This document shows, piece after piece, positions 36,436 to 46,842 of a stretch of DNA of 64,000 nucleotides (position 1 is the stretch's first letter; each line of letters starts with the position of its first letter). A model generated the notes under the pieces. The model did not search any database and had not been told where the DNA came from. It was given only the letters and a program-made list of their open reading frames with translations. The stretch spans positions 83,741 through 147,740 of the forward strand of contig NZ_BMAQ01000004.1 in NCBI RefSeq assembly GCF_015472005.1, read 5' to 3'. The DNA comes from Insulibacter thermoxylanivorax. GTDB lineage: Bacteria; Bacillota; Bacilli; Paenibacillales; DA-C8. The translations under genes were made by a program, and so were the position numbers.

Positions 36436-36704
36436 AAGGATGGTTATGATGCCGGCTTTATGCCGTCATGATTACCATCATGGATAGGAACCTGAACTTA
36501 CGCCTTTCTCATCCGATAGCACATCGATCGGGAGGGCGCTTTGAGCGTATATATGACCTGCTATCAGCGTGGATTCGCCGCTGGCAAGAGATCTAGTTAA
36601 TGATATAGTTAATAATGGGGACCGCAGCTGTCCGCTGATCCACTGATCCGACCGTTGATCTGTCCGTCAATCATGCTAACAACTAATACAGACGAGGTGA
36701 TCAT

Positions 36705-37730
36705 ATGAGAATCGGCATCTTGGCACCCATCGCTTGGCGCACTCCGCCTCGCAAATACGGACCTTGGGAGCAAGTATGCGCCAACTTGGCTGACGGTCTG
36801 GCGGCGCGGGGACATGAGGTTTATCTGTTCGCTACCGGGGACTCATTGACCAAGGCGAATCTCCTCTCCGTCTGTCCCGCTCCGCTGGGGGAGAATCCAG
36901 ACCTGCCCTCCCGGCCGTGGGAGTTGATGCATATCGGATATGCTCTCAAGAAGGCAGACGAATTGGAATTAGATGTGCTGCACAATCATATGAATTACCT
37001 GCCGCTGCCCTTCGCGCGTCTCATCCGCACGCCGGTTGTAACGACCTTGCACGGTGCAGCTTTATTGGAAGCTGATTCGCGGATGACGTATCGGCATTAC
37101 GCCGACCTTCCTTATATCTCGATCAGTTATGCCGAGCGGGAAGGCTGCCCCGAACTGAATTATATCGCGAACGTCTATAACGGCATTCGGCTCGATCAAT
37201 TCGATTATGTTGAAGATGAAGGACACCACTTGCTGTTCATCGGCCGTATCTGCGCAGATAAGGGGGCCGACCTGGCCGTTGAGTTTGCCCGTCGTACAGG
37301 CCTGCCGCTGGTGATCGCGGGAATCATATCGGACCAAGCGTTCTTCGATGAGAAGATTCGCCCGTGGATCGACGACAAACAGATCCGTTTCGTCGGCGAA
37401 GTCGGGCCGGAGGAACGCAACCGATTGATGGGAGAGGCCTTGGCGCTGCTGCATCTCATTCGCGCTCCTGAGCCCTTCGGTTTGGTGATGGCCGAGGCGA
37501 TGGCATGCGGAACCCCGGTAATCGGCATCGGACGCGGCTCTGTGCCGGAAGTCGTCGAGCACGGGGTCACCGGTTTCGTAGCCGCCGATCTGGATGAAGC
37601 GGCGACGTTCGCCGATCGCTTGCCGGACATCAACAGAAAGGCCTGCCGTGAGCGCGTCGAGCAGCACTTTACCCTGGAACGCATGGTGGAAGGATATGAA
37701 CAGGCCTTTGCGAAGCTGATTGATGCTTAA
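36705..37730 (+). CDS. Glycosyltransferase family 4 protein
   Basis: 341 residues, GT-B fold. N-terminal MRIGILAPIAWRTPPRKYGP with the early glycine-rich loop, VTTLHGAAL, IGRICADKGADLAVEFAR at the start of the Glycos_transf_1 domain, and the donor-site E-x7-E in PEPFGLVMAEAMACGTPVIG. Cytosolic enzyme using a nucleotide sugar; acceptor unknown. GACGAGGTG precedes ATG 36705. Monocistronic, ending in hairpins at 37756-37772 and 37799-37845. Confidence 0.9.
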   Translation: MRIGILAPIAWRTPPRKYGPWEQVCANLADGLAARGHEVYLFATGDSLTKANLLSVCPAPLGENPDLPSRPWELMHIGYALKKADELELDVLHNHMNYLPLPFARLIRTPVVTTLHGAALLEADSRMTYRHYADLPYISISYAEREGCPELNYIANVYNGIRLDQFDYVEDEGHHLLFIGRICADKGADLAVEFARRTGLPLVIAGIISDQAFFDEKIRPWIDDKQIRFVGEVGPEERNRLMGEALALLHLIRAPEPFGLVMAEAMACGTPVIGIGRGSVPEVVEHGVTGFVAADLDEAATFADRLPDINRKACRERVEQHFTLERMVEGYEQAFAKLIDA

Positions 37731-37798
37731 GGCCGTGACAAGACATCCGAACCCTAGCCCCTTCACGGGGCTGACTCATAGAGAAAAATAAGTACGGA

Positions 37799-37845
37799 AG
37801 TAAACTGCCTCATTCTTACTAAGTGCAAAGGCAGTTTACTTTTTA
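37799..37845 (+). terminator. Intrinsic terminator
   Basis: AGTAAACTGCCT (37799-37810) pairs with AGGCAGTTTACT (37829-37840), followed by TTTTATC. A smaller hairpin AGCCCC...GGGGCT lies at 37756-37772. They separate the glycosyltransferase from the convergent Wadjet operon. Confidence 0.85.
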
Positions 37846-37971
37846 TCTAGAATGTAAGGATGATCGTGACAAATTAGATCAATAAGCCTACGAAAAGTTC
37901 ATTCCTCTAGTACATCCTTTTATATCCACTGGCGCCATGTTTGCGACAATATAACTGTTTATCTTGATCTC

Positions 37972-39327
37972 TCATCCATACGCTTGAATATCGTTTATAA
38001 GATCATCGATCAGTTGTTCTTGATAACCAACTTTACGTTGTTGCAGCATGCGTTCCTTCACTGGGAGCAACTGAGGATCTTCAATGGATTGCAACTGTTT
38101 GTACCTGCTGTCAGTAAGACTCACATCCGACAGACATCTTTCATAATCTGCAATGTTGAATCGCCACAACTTTAAATGATTGGGATAACGCCTCCGGAGT
38201 CTCTGAGCCATAAGAAGACCTTCGGGATCAAAATCACCTGAATAATAGAATTCATATCCCTCCTCAGCCAGCTTATCAAGCAGATGCCATGCCGCGATAT
38301 GCAGCTGTCCTCCTGTACAGATCAGCGGCACGGAACGCCCCATTCTTTGAGCCCGATCGAGGAGGTCGGAGAAGACACCTGAATTTTCTACGATATAGAC
38401 CTTACGAGAAACAGCCCCCTCTAATCTGTTAAGATCATCATACACAACGAAGCGATCCGCCAACACTAACTCCCTCAGAGGAATATGCAGGACCGCCCGA
38501 TCACGAGCAGCTTGCTCCCACCAAGTCACACAGTTCTCCCCGCGAACGGCAACAATGCCGCTACAGGTGACAAAATTCAGAATATCATCCCGAAGGATTC
38601 GATATTCATACAGCAGTTCGGTTGCTTCTTCTGCATGAAGAGGTAGCTCCGGTTGATACTCAGCATCCTTCTCCTGCTTCAAAAACACGAGTGCTTGCAT
38701 CAGCAGTTTCCCTTCTTCGCGCTCCCGATCGAAGGTATGCGGATCCCGCGTTACACGAGCCGCATAGATCGGCAAGCGCTCATAAGCATCCATCGGCAAC
38801 TCAGCGATCGCCCGCAGCACGACATCCAGTGCCTGACGCAACCGCTCCGGATCTGATTCGAACCACCGCACCAGATGGCGCGTACCCGCACCGCGCTCAG
38901 CCAGATGGCGGATCCACCTGGCACCTGCTTCATTGCCATGTTTCAAACAGCCTGCATGAAGTTCGTCCATCATGTTATCCCAAGCGCTGTAGAATCGAGC
39001 TCGTTCTTCGCGTTTCGGGATCAGCGGTTTGTCCAGGACCTGTTGCAGCATAGCGAGTACATCGATTCCCTGAAACTTGCTGTCCTCAATCGCTTTGGAG
39101 AACTGTGCATAGGTTACCGTAACAGATTTTCTTCCCGTGAGATCTTTGCTTAGCAGAAGCCCGATGGCCTCCCGTTCCACATCCGTTAATCCATTGATCC
39201 TCACGCTGCCGCCCAACCTGCCCAGGCTGCGATACTTATCCGCTAAGCCCTGTAACAACCGCCGATAACCTCTATCTGCAAAAAACAAAACAGCTTCCCG
39301 CAGTCGTTCTTCCTGCCCCATATGCAC
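37972..39327 (-). CDS. jetD: Wadjet anti-plasmid system nuclease subunit (JetD-like, DUF2399)
   Basis: 451 residues. The C-terminal third shows the DUF2399 Toprim-like block: VYIVENSGVFSDLL, PLICTGGQLHIAAWHLLDKL and YYSGDFDPEGLLMAQRL with acidic residues for metal binding; the N-terminal part fits DUF3323 (TIGR02679 family). In Wadjet systems this subunit cuts circular DNA after loop extrusion by the SMC complex. It is the last gene of the operon, 12 bases after the SMC gene. The family set (DUF2397, DUF2398, TIGR02680, DUF2399) is known as one Wadjet type; I believe type II, but the numbering should be checked. Confidence 0.87.
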   Translation of the reverse strand: MHMGQEERLREAVLFFADRGYRRLLQGLADKYRSLGRLGGSVRINGLTDVEREAIGLLLSKDLTGRKSVTVTYAQFSKAIEDSKFQGIDVLAMLQQVLDKPLIPKREERARFYSAWDNMMDELHAGCLKHGNEAGARWIRHLAERGAGTRHLVRWFESDPERLRQALDVVLRAIAELPMDAYERLPIYAARVTRDPHTFDREREEGKLLMQALVFLKQEKDAEYQPELPLHAEEATELLYEYRILRDDILNFVTCSGIVAVRGENCVTWWEQAARDRAVLHIPLRELVLADRFVVYDDLNRLEGAVSRKVYIVENSGVFSDLLDRAQRMGRSVPLICTGGQLHIAAWHLLDKLAEEGYEFYYSGDFDPEGLLMAQRLRRRYPNHLKLWRFNIADYERCLSDVSLTDSRYKQLQSIEDPQLLPVKERMLQQRKVGYQEQLIDDLINDIQAYG

Positions 39328-39339
39328 CTCTCTCCTGCA

Positions 39340-42300
39340 TCAATCTTTGCCATCTCCGTCAATATGCATATCTTGTTCCATCCTCTCCATCGCAGCGGCA
39401 GCTTCAAGCTGTGCATCCTGCAGCGGCTTCCTCTCTATGCCGTTCCAATAGTATCGAACAACCGTTACATATGGTGCATTCTTAGGACGTATTAGTTCAC
39501 AGATCGATAGAGCAGATACCGTATCATAATCACCCCACAGCGCCTGTGAATTCATAATGTAGTTAAACCCAAGCTTCTCCACCAAGTCGAACATATCACG
39601 GATGTTGTTCTCATCGACGCCGGCGAAGGCTTCGTCCAGTGAGATGATATAAGGGGCATCATCACGCGCTTCCATATATCGTGAGTAAGCAGCACAGAAC
39701 AGCGGGATATACATCGCCATCGCCTTCTCGCCGCCGCTTAATGTATAGAAAACATGGTTCGTCAACTCTTTCCTTGATTCACCTTGACGTCTGTAATATA
39801 AGGTAAATGAAAACCATTTGCGGTAATCCAGCATATCTCGGATCACCTGATGAAGGGTTTCTCCATAGGCGTTGTCTTCGATCAGCTCCTTCGCCTGATT
39901 CACCTTCGATCGGAAATGCCGCGTGATTCTCTGCATATCCTCATCCCTAAGCAGACGTGCATCCGTTCGGAGCAGCTTCACCAAATCTTCCGTGTCCATC
40001 TCCTCTTCGCGTTCGGCGGTTTTGGGCTTCCACCTGATCGAAAACTTTAGTCCGCTTGATGTATCCCGCTCAGCCATCAATCCGTTGATCTGTTCCACCC
40101 AGCGTTCCGCACGGCCGATGCGGGCACGGATCATCCGTCCGACGCTGTTAAAGATAATCTCTTCGAACAGCTCTCTGTCCTTCTCTTGCAAGTATAACTT
40201 CTGCCGTTCGATATCTTGCTCAAGTTGGTTCTTCATATAGTACGGGCTTACCTTTTTGCCCTCATATTCCATATAGATGTATACCCGCCGCGATTTTTGC
40301 TGCCACTCCTCATACAGGATCCGATAGGTGTCCGGCACTTCATTCAAACCTTCTGGTTGTGTCTGTATATCCGAACTGTCCATCATCATACGATACTCGA
40401 TCAACACCCGTTGTGCTTCGTAGAATGCAGCCGTCAATTGATTGGTCAGCCTTTCGCGATCCGTATCACTCATCTGCCGCTCTGCCCAAGTACGTGCTCT
40501 CTCCAACAATGTCTCTTGTTCGACATAGACATCTCCAGAACCATACCCAGAGGCATCCCCAACCTCACCATCTGCTGTTTGACTAGAAGGTGCAAGATGA
40601 TCCTCCGCCCCTTGCCCAGGCAGAAACCTAAGCCTTTCTTCCTCCTGATAACTTTGCTGCCACAGTTTAAGAAGATGCTCAGCTAATGCCATCTCTCGGC
40701 TGAGTCCTGCCGCTTGTTCTTGCAGATGCTCCAATTCCTTCTGCGCAGATGCAAGCTGACCCGTGCAATCATTAATCTGGTCAGGAAGCACCTTCAAGCG
40801 TCTAAGTACTTCTTCAATCCGCTTGCGGATCTCTTCTACGCCCATATCCTGAAGAAGCTTGTCCAGCACATCCATCGAGGATCGGCATGCAGCCAACTGG
40901 TCCTCCAGTACACGGCATTCACCCTTGAGCTGATCCACGTCGAACTGCACCTCTTCGCGATGCTCCTCGATTTGCGCATACTGCTTGTGCAAGTTACTAT
41001 AGTTATTGCTCAACAGTTCAAGCGTATTCAGATTTGATATATAAGTTTTCATCAAACGGTAAGCTTCTTCGTAGACTTCTTCCTTTATCTCTAATGAGAT
41101 ATGGCGGGTCAACTCCACCAGCTCAGCTCGGATCGCCTGCAAACGACTCGCCGCTTCTCTCACTTGCTCATGCTTGCGGCCGGCCTCCTGTTCGTAGACA
41201 AGAACCTGACGCTGTGCCGTCTTCCAGAGGTCATAAGCATCCTCGACCGGTTTGATGGAAGGAAATCTTCGAAGTTCTTCCTCCAACATCTGCATACGTG
41301 CCTGTTCTTCATGCAGTGCCGTTCGCACTTGTTGCTGCTCCTGAAGTAGAGCTGCACACTCTTCCTGCAGCCGCTCAATCTGCTGCTGGCGGTATCTGCG
41401 ACGGGCGACCCGGCCGATGAATCTTGCTTCTCTCTGAAACGGCGCATGTCCGCGGATCAGACCGATCTGATAACGCCCAGTCTCATCTATTGAGACCGCT
41501 CCTTCCGCATCCTCGGTGAGCGTAATGCTCATCAGGATATTCGTGATGTCTTCGCCGGATACTGCACACTGTTCGTCAGTTGCCGGTTCCAGCCAGTCAG
41601 CCAGCGTATGGCCGAACAGCTTCGGCTGCGGACGCAGGATCCGATCATTTTCTGGATGAATCTGCATCTGCATCTTCTCAGGGATGATAAGTGCATCCAA
41701 AATCCCCATAGCAGACAGAGCTGCCTCTAATCGCTCCTTGTCTGCATCGTCTACATGATCTGCGAACTCAACGGCAGCAAAGAACGGCACATACGGAATC
41801 CCCCGCTCCGTCAACCGTCTTCTCGTCTCCTCAGTATCAGGATGACGCTCCGGTTCGGGATCTTTTTTCTCCTTCCAATCGTTCAACTCCGATTGTTTCC
41901 TTAAGAGCTCTATCTCCAGATTCTCAATCTTTTGCATCAAGTTCGCAATTCTTTCGGCTATATCTCTCTGGATCCACTGATAAGCTTGTCTCGCCGGCTC
42001 GAGCAATTGATCAGCGGTGTAATCCTCGATCAAACGATTGATTCGACGCGCGGTTTCATGCAGCTGTTCATCGCTTAATTTCAGACAGCGGTTAGTACTA
42101 TGCCAATCATGCAGCGCAGTCAACAAACCCTCGCGCTCTTCCTCGAAGAGCGTGCGCCACTTCTCCATCTCTGCAGCATACATATCCAGCTGTCTGCGAA
42201 CTTCGGCAAGTTCATTGTCATACTCCTTATAACGCTCCAGCGCCCGCGTCTGTTCACGAAGTTTACGCAGCGTTCCCTCGAGACGATCCATATATTGATT

Positions 42301-43623
42301 CGCATCCTGTTTCCATACTAGAAACGAATAGCCTTCTTCTCGGCTGCGCAGCCATTCCGCTCTGGCAATTGCATGTGCATCGAACATCGCCTCCGCCGCA
42401 TCGAAGTCGAGCAACTCTGCCCGCTCATCCATGCTTTTCTCACATTCGGATATTTCCCGCTCCAGATTTTGCAGCTGCTGGACCATCTCTCTTTCCCGTT
42501 TTTTCTTCTGGGCCAGTAATTGTTCTTTCTGCTGCAACTCCTGTCTATATCGAGCGTACTGCTCCTTCAACTGCAGCAGTTCCCGCTCCCGTTTAAACAC
42601 ATCTTGGCTTTCCAACTGTACATACTCTTGTTCTAAGACCTTCTGCTCCTGTTTCAACTGACTGATCTCCAACGTCAAAGCCTCACTGCGTTGGCTAAGC
42701 TCCGTCATGTACTCAAGTATCTTATCGCTTGTAGCCTTCAACTGTTCCACACGGGTATAAGCGGCGATATAAGCTCCTGCTTTTTCACTCAGCACAAATT
42801 CATTGTATTGATCATATTGCTTGCACAATCTGGTGACGGCTTTCTCATCGCGGATCAATTGATCCAGCTGTTGTTTCGTCTGATCCATATGTTCGATCGT
42901 ATCGGACAATGGACGAAGCTCGTCATCCGTCAGTGCGGGAAGGGCATCATTTAGGATCTCATAGATGACCGTCGGCTTGAATTCCCTCGATAGCTTAGGA
43001 CTGCGAAGCTGGATCAACAGTTTCATAAGTTCATCATATGCTTCAAGTGTCTCGAACCCAAAAACATGCTTGTTGACCAGCGCCATATATTCACGCTGCG
43101 TAGTCACAACCTGTCCGCCCTGCTCCAGACGATTTTCCAATTGTTTGCGAGACAGCGGGATCTTCTCGGCTTGCCCCGTCTCGGGATTGATCTCTGTCGT
43201 ATAAAGCTTAATATGATGGCCGATTCGCCGATTATCCGTGATCACGAAACCCCAGAAGTCGAGGTTCCCATGCCGTTTAGCCCTAAGTCCGATGCCCGTG
43301 GTAATATATTGCTCGCTGTTTTTCCTTTTGTATTCCAGATACAAATAGCCTGTCCGTTCATCGCGATCGACGACTTCTTTCTCACCCAACAGATAATCTT
43401 CCATGCGCCTTGCTTTGGAACCAAACGGATCGAGCCGGTCCGGCGACTTCCGCCCATCGAGCAGTACGGTAATCAGACTCTGCATCGTCACCGATTTTCC
43501 TGAACCATTCGCACCGCGCAGGAGAAGTTTACCGTCCGCAAATTCGAACTCCTCTTCATCGTAATACCAAAAGTTCAACAACCCCGCACGGTGTAGCTGC
43601 CAGCGATTATGCTTCATACTCAT
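39340..43623 (-). CDS. jetC: Wadjet SMC-like ATPase subunit (JetC-like, TIGR02680 family)
   Basis: About 1427 residues. N-terminal RWQLHRAGLLNFWYYDEEEF and Walker A LLRGANGSGKSV (about 35-45), long coiled coils on both sides of a central domain, then signature YTLSGGEKAMAMYIPLF and Walker B YIISLDEAFAGVDE near the C-terminus, as in Rad50/MukB-type ATPases of TIGR02680. It would be the loop-extruding motor of the anti-plasmid complex. Start: ATG 43623 (MSMKHN) with AAGGGGG upstream is preferred; in-frame ATGs at 43638 and 43617 are alternatives. It overlaps the end of the preceding frame by several codons. Intact. Confidence 0.9.
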   Translation of the reverse strand: MSMKHNRWQLHRAGLLNFWYYDEEEFEFADGKLLLRGANGSGKSVTMQSLITVLLDGRKSPDRLDPFGSKARRMEDYLLGEKEVVDRDERTGYLYLEYKRKNSEQYITTGIGLRAKRHGNLDFWGFVITDNRRIGHHIKLYTTEINPETGQAEKIPLSRKQLENRLEQGGQVVTTQREYMALVNKHVFGFETLEAYDELMKLLIQLRSPKLSREFKPTVIYEILNDALPALTDDELRPLSDTIEHMDQTKQQLDQLIRDEKAVTRLCKQYDQYNEFVLSEKAGAYIAAYTRVEQLKATSDKILEYMTELSQRSEALTLEISQLKQEQKVLEQEYVQLESQDVFKRERELLQLKEQYARYRQELQQKEQLLAQKKKREREMVQQLQNLEREISECEKSMDERAELLDFDAAEAMFDAHAIARAEWLRSREEGYSFLVWKQDANQYMDRLEGTLRKLREQTRALERYKEYDNELAEVRRQLDMYAAEMEKWRTLFEEEREGLLTALHDWHSTNRCLKLSDEQLHETARRINRLIEDYTADQLLEPARQAYQWIQRDIAERIANLMQKIENLEIELLRKQSELNDWKEKKDPEPERHPDTEETRRRLTERGIPYVPFFAAVEFADHVDDADKERLEAALSAMGILDALIIPEKMQMQIHPENDRILRPQPKLFGHTLADWLEPATDEQCAVSGEDITNILMSITLTEDAEGAVSIDETGRYQIGLIRGHAPFQREARFIGRVARRRYRQQQIERLQEECAALLQEQQQVRTALHEEQARMQMLEEELRRFPSIKPVEDAYDLWKTAQRQVLVYEQEAGRKHEQVREAASRLQAIRAELVELTRHISLEIKEEVYEEAYRLMKTYISNLNTLELLSNNYSNLHKQYAQIEEHREEVQFDVDQLKGECRVLEDQLAACRSSMDVLDKLLQDMGVEEIRKRIEEVLRRLKVLPDQINDCTGQLASAQKELEHLQEQAAGLSREMALAEHLLKLWQQSYQEEERLRFLPGQGAEDHLAPSSQTADGEVGDASGYGSGDVYVEQETLLERARTWAERQMSDTDRERLTNQLTAAFYEAQRVLIEYRMMMDSSDIQTQPEGLNEVPDTYRILYEEWQQKSRRVYIYMEYEGKKVSPYYMKNQLEQDIERQKLYLQEKDRELFEEIIFNSVGRMIRARIGRAERWVEQINGLMAERDTSSGLKFSIRWKPKTAEREEEMDTEDLVKLLRTDARLLRDEDMQRITRHFRSKVNQAKELIEDNAYGETLHQVIRDMLDYRKWFSFTLYYRRQGESRKELTNHVFYTLSGGEKAMAMYIPLFCAAYSRYMEARDDAPYIISLDEAFAGVDENNIRDMFDLVEKLGFNYIMNSQALWGDYDTVSALSICELIRPKNAPYVTVVRYYWNGIERKPLQDAQLEAAAAMERMEQDMHIDGDGKD

Positions 43624-44816
43624 CGTTCCCCCTTTCATCCTCTCTTACAAAAAATTCCCGCGGATAACGGCCTATCGTACGTACTAGATGCGGGTACAGG
43701 ATGACCATCCCCGTCTCCTCATCCACATCGGCCATCTTCCATTCCTTCCAGAGGGCGATCAGCTCTCTCGCTATTTCCTGTGCAGAAGTGTCGGTACGAT
43801 ATTGCTTGCTCCACCCTGCTCCATATAACGCTTTGCACGCCTGTACGCGTTGCTCAATCTCATACATACTGAGGGTGATCTGGTCCCGCCCCCCCCGTCG
43901 TTACCCTTCCGCTCAGCACATCAGCCCGCAGCTGCTCAGCGAATTGCAGTGATATATCACTAATCGCCCGCTGATCGGGATACATATCCTGCCGAAGTCC
44001 CCGTTCCATGCGGGTAAGCATGGCCGTATTTCGATACAGCTCGAATTGATAATTCGTATGTTTCTCAATATCTTCGCGAATTCGGTTGCGGTATGTTCGC
44101 AAGTACAGAAAGTCGACATCGTCGTCGGATTTTCTCAGCATAGCCGGCGTTAGGAACAACTGTCTATATACGCGGTGCCTGCGCCGCATCCCGGTCTGCT
44201 CATCGCTGTCATCTGTATGTTCCGCTTCCAGCAGTTCTTCTAACGTGCTGTATTGGAACAGATCTTTGGGATACGTGCGCATAAAATATCGGGAATATAT
44301 CGGTACTTCATACAAGACCTCGCTTGTCTCCGCGTAACGAAACTGTTCAATATCTCCGTCCACTGTCAAGACCAGCTTCAATGACGCGGCAAACCGCATC
44401 ACCCGGACCAGCGATTTGCGATGCTCATAATGGGTCCAGTCCAGCTCATCTGGATACAGACTTTTCAGCTCTTCACAAAGATCCGACAGCAGGAATTGTT
44501 CATCCACCGACTTCATCTCGATGAATGCCAGCAGACAGCAAAACAACGCATAATCGCGCGGATCTGTAAATTCCTGAATGCCCATCCAAGTCTCCGGCAC
44601 CGCAGGGATCTTCTCTAATTTGGCAAAATACCGATGGACGATGAGCCGGTAACCCAGCTTCTCCCTAAAATACAGCGTCAATGCCTGTTCTCGCTCTCGA
44701 ATCATGCGATATCGATCCGGGTCATCTTCGCGAAGTACCCAGAAATTCTCCAACAGCCATTCCGCTGCTTCCTTCGCTTGCTCATCATATAAGTTCTGTG
44801 AAGACAACAGCCGCAC
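43607..44816 (-). pseudogene. jetB: Wadjet subunit, DUF2398 (TIGR02678), split by a frameshift in a homopolymer
   Basis: Two overlapping frames together encode one DUF2398 protein. The first (44816 to 43860, 318 codons, GTG or better-spaced TTG 44807 start) has the family block TWMGIQEFTDPRDYALFCCL. It reaches a run of eight C on the plus strand (43889-43896), reads GRVTTGGAGPDH and stops 15 codons later. The second frame (43867 to 43607) carries YEIEQRVQACKALYGAGWSK and the C-terminal VILYPHLVRTIGRYPREFF. With seven bases in the run the reading becomes GRVTTGGRDQITLSMYEIEQ and gives a continuous protein of about 400 residues. So this is a one-base expansion: mutation, phase-variable tract or sequencing error. 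Confidence 0.82.
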
Positions 44817-44820
44817 CCCC

Positions 44821-46332
44821 TTATTCTAAGAACATGATCAAATAATTCGGCATACGCATGATACCGTCGGACGATGCCAGTTCGATCATCTCATCATCCA
44901 GCAAGATCAGTTTGAATTTGCGGCCACTCTCCGTTTTCGCCGTACCGTCCTCTTGGCCGCTCGCTCTGGTCATCCACTGCAACAAAGTTTTGCGCACGTA
45001 GGGATCGACTGCTGGCAATTCACTAAGGCGGATCCGATCATTGCGAGTGATCTGTTCGATCAGCTTTCTCTCCGCTTCTCTCATCAATAGATGCTGCTGC
45101 AGCATCTGTTGCTTGGCAGCTGACCGGTCCTCGATCGCGCTTGGCTTAGTGCGCTCGCGATAGTGTCTAGTACGAGGCTTGATCGTGAGTACAGCAGGCG
45201 GCTCATGCCATAAGTCAGCGTCAATATCCTCTGTACGCCCAGGATCAGTATATAGATGCCTTGTATGGAAGACGCCAAAGACGCAAGCAGACAGCTTATG
45301 CGCCTCCTCCATGCTTAAGTTTAAGAACCACCCGGCGAGGTGAAGATAATCTTTGCGGCGGCTGCGCATATTTTGATACCGCTCTCCAAGCCTTTGAGCA
45401 AAACGCGTCATCTTCCGAATCGTCTCGTTCGTCTCATTCTGCATATACAGCAATTCACTGTCATTGCCGTTTACGCCGAGAAACCAATAACGAAGACTGT
45501 TCCACTGCGCCTTGAGCCGGGTTATGATCTCTTCCTTGTCGATCTTCTCGTCTAAGCGCGGAATACTCATCTGATAATCCGCTACGCGCTCCACAGTCCG
45601 CTCGAGCCACTGGTCGTCCACATGCAGAAGGATCGATTCAATCCTGAGTGAAGACTTCTGCAAAGCCGCCATAAAATTGCGCAGATAGGCCATCAAAGCT
45701 TCTTTGTACAACAGGAAATCTTCCGTCTGCATGAGATCTTCGATCTTCTCACTCTTTAAGTAAGCAAGATAGTCCGCCGCATTCTCCGTTAACTTGCGAA
45801 ATTGATCGAACAGGTCCTCCCATAGCAAGTTCACTTCTTCGAGTGGCATCGTCTCTACACGGTAGAGCTGTTCATTCTCAGCGCGGAATGGACTTGTGTC
45901 TCTGGTCGTCAGTTCGCCAAGCAGCTGCAACAGACGGTCGAACAACGTCCGCTCCAGTGACCCGCCGAAGGACTCTCCCAGCTGCTCCAACTGATGGACC
46001 ATTCGCTCGATTTCGACCGTATAAGGGCTGCATTGATAACGGAACTTCTTACGTTTGAATTCCTCGATCGAGGAAACTCTGCCCGTCTCTTGGCGAGGTA
46101 TTAAGTTACCCCAAGCAACCAATCGTTGCAGATCTTGCTCCAGCATATCTTCTGTATAAGACTGAAATGCTCCAAATTGTTTCAAATAGCTGTAAACTTC
46201 CTCAGGGAACAGATAATGCCGTAATCGTTCATGCTGCCGATAGAAAAATCGCAAAATGGCCCGATATCGCCACGTGTTTTCAGTATTGAGATAGGTTATT
46301 TCCGGGATCGGCTTTAATAACTGTTCATCCAC
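44821..46332 (-). CDS. jetA: Wadjet subunit, DUF2397 (TIGR02677) kleisin-like protein
   Basis: 503 residues, first gene of the operon. TYLNTENTWRYRAILRFFYRQHERLRHYL is split here as the family signature: TYLNTENTWRYRAIL followed by FFYRQHERLRHYLFPEEVY; then long helices and a C-terminal DNA- or partner-binding region. DUF2397 proteins accompany DUF2398, TIGR02680 and DUF2399 and correspond to the kleisin of SMC complexes. Its stop lies four bases before the next start. The region upstream has no other gene for 630 bases, so the operon promoter should lie at 46340-46430, where the DNA is AT-rich. Confidence 0.85.
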   Translation of the reverse strand: MDEQLLKPIPEITYLNTENTWRYRAILRFFYRQHERLRHYLFPEEVYSYLKQFGAFQSYTEDMLEQDLQRLVAWGNLIPRQETGRVSSIEEFKRKKFRYQCSPYTVEIERMVHQLEQLGESFGGSLERTLFDRLLQLLGELTTRDTSPFRAENEQLYRVETMPLEEVNLLWEDLFDQFRKLTENAADYLAYLKSEKIEDLMQTEDFLLYKEALMAYLRNFMAALQKSSLRIESILLHVDDQWLERTVERVADYQMSIPRLDEKIDKEEIITRLKAQWNSLRYWFLGVNGNDSELLYMQNETNETIRKMTRFAQRLGERYQNMRSRRKDYLHLAGWFLNLSMEEAHKLSACVFGVFHTRHLYTDPGRTEDIDADLWHEPPAVLTIKPRTRHYRERTKPSAIEDRSAAKQQMLQQHLLMREAERKLIEQITRNDRIRLSELPAVDPYVRKTLLQWMTRASGQEDGTAKTESGRKFKLILLDDEMIELASSDGIMRMPNYLIMFLE

Positions 46333-46467
46333 TTTAATTCACATCCGTGATCCTTATTTCTCTTCATTCTATCATTAATGTCGATAATTAGAATATACTT
46401 GAATAAATTAGCATTCGCATTAATTGTTCTATCCATCCATTCAGACAACAATCTTACCTGCAGATGC

Positions 46468-46650
46468 TAACGGAACTGTGATTCGCTATTCCCCCTGAAA
46501 ATGCCCAATCTCAAATTCTAACGGAACGCTGGTTCGCTATCTGCTCTAAAACAAAGGCTTTCGAACGAATCCCAAAGAAATAACGTACCCGCGTTCCGTT
46601 ACAAAAAATAATCGCCGATAATCGGCGAATAAGGGATCACAGTTCCGTTA
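46468..46650. repeat. Cluster of four 23-base TAACGGAAC elements, two direct and two inverted
   Basis: Consensus TAACGGAAC-N9-YTATY. Units: 46468-46490 and 46519-46541 on plus; 46579-46601 and 46628-46650 on minus. Outer units share the N9 start TGTGAT and inner units share GCxGGT, so the cluster is a nested imperfect palindrome. A second cluster is at 51635-51767. Confidence 0.8.
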
Positions 46651-46794
46651 CAATCGTCAGCGCACACGGTCCAACAGCCATCCGATATTTAAGCCAGTCC
46701 TTCACTCAACATCCTTCACTCAACAAGTACTTATATCACTTACGAGTATAATACGATGTGTTAAAATTCCCCCGTTGCTGTTCTCTCCTCTGTT

Positions 46795-46842
46795 TGGAAT
46801 GCCGGTATGCATGACCGCACTCCATAACATTGGAGGGTTTTT
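46795..46842 (+). promoter_or_regulatory. Candidate transcription attenuator upstream of DMT transporter
   Basis: TGGAATGCCGGT (46795-46806) can pair with ACCGCACTCCA (46814-46824). The same CTCCA (46820-46824) can instead pair with TGGAG (46831-46835), which is followed by GGTTTTTG. This is the layout of an antiterminator/terminator pair in a 5' leader; a TATAAT lies at 46747-46752. The terminator stem is short, and the aptamer, if any, is not recognised. Confidence 0.4.

Noticed and set aside
37062..37766. 234-codon minus-strand frame opposite the GT4 glycosyltransferase
   Set aside because: Antisense shadow; the plus strand has a good RBS and clear GT4 motifs.
46468..46650. CRISPR array
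   Set aside because: Units are in mixed orientation, spacing is irregular, the repeat has a variable middle, and there are no cas genes.
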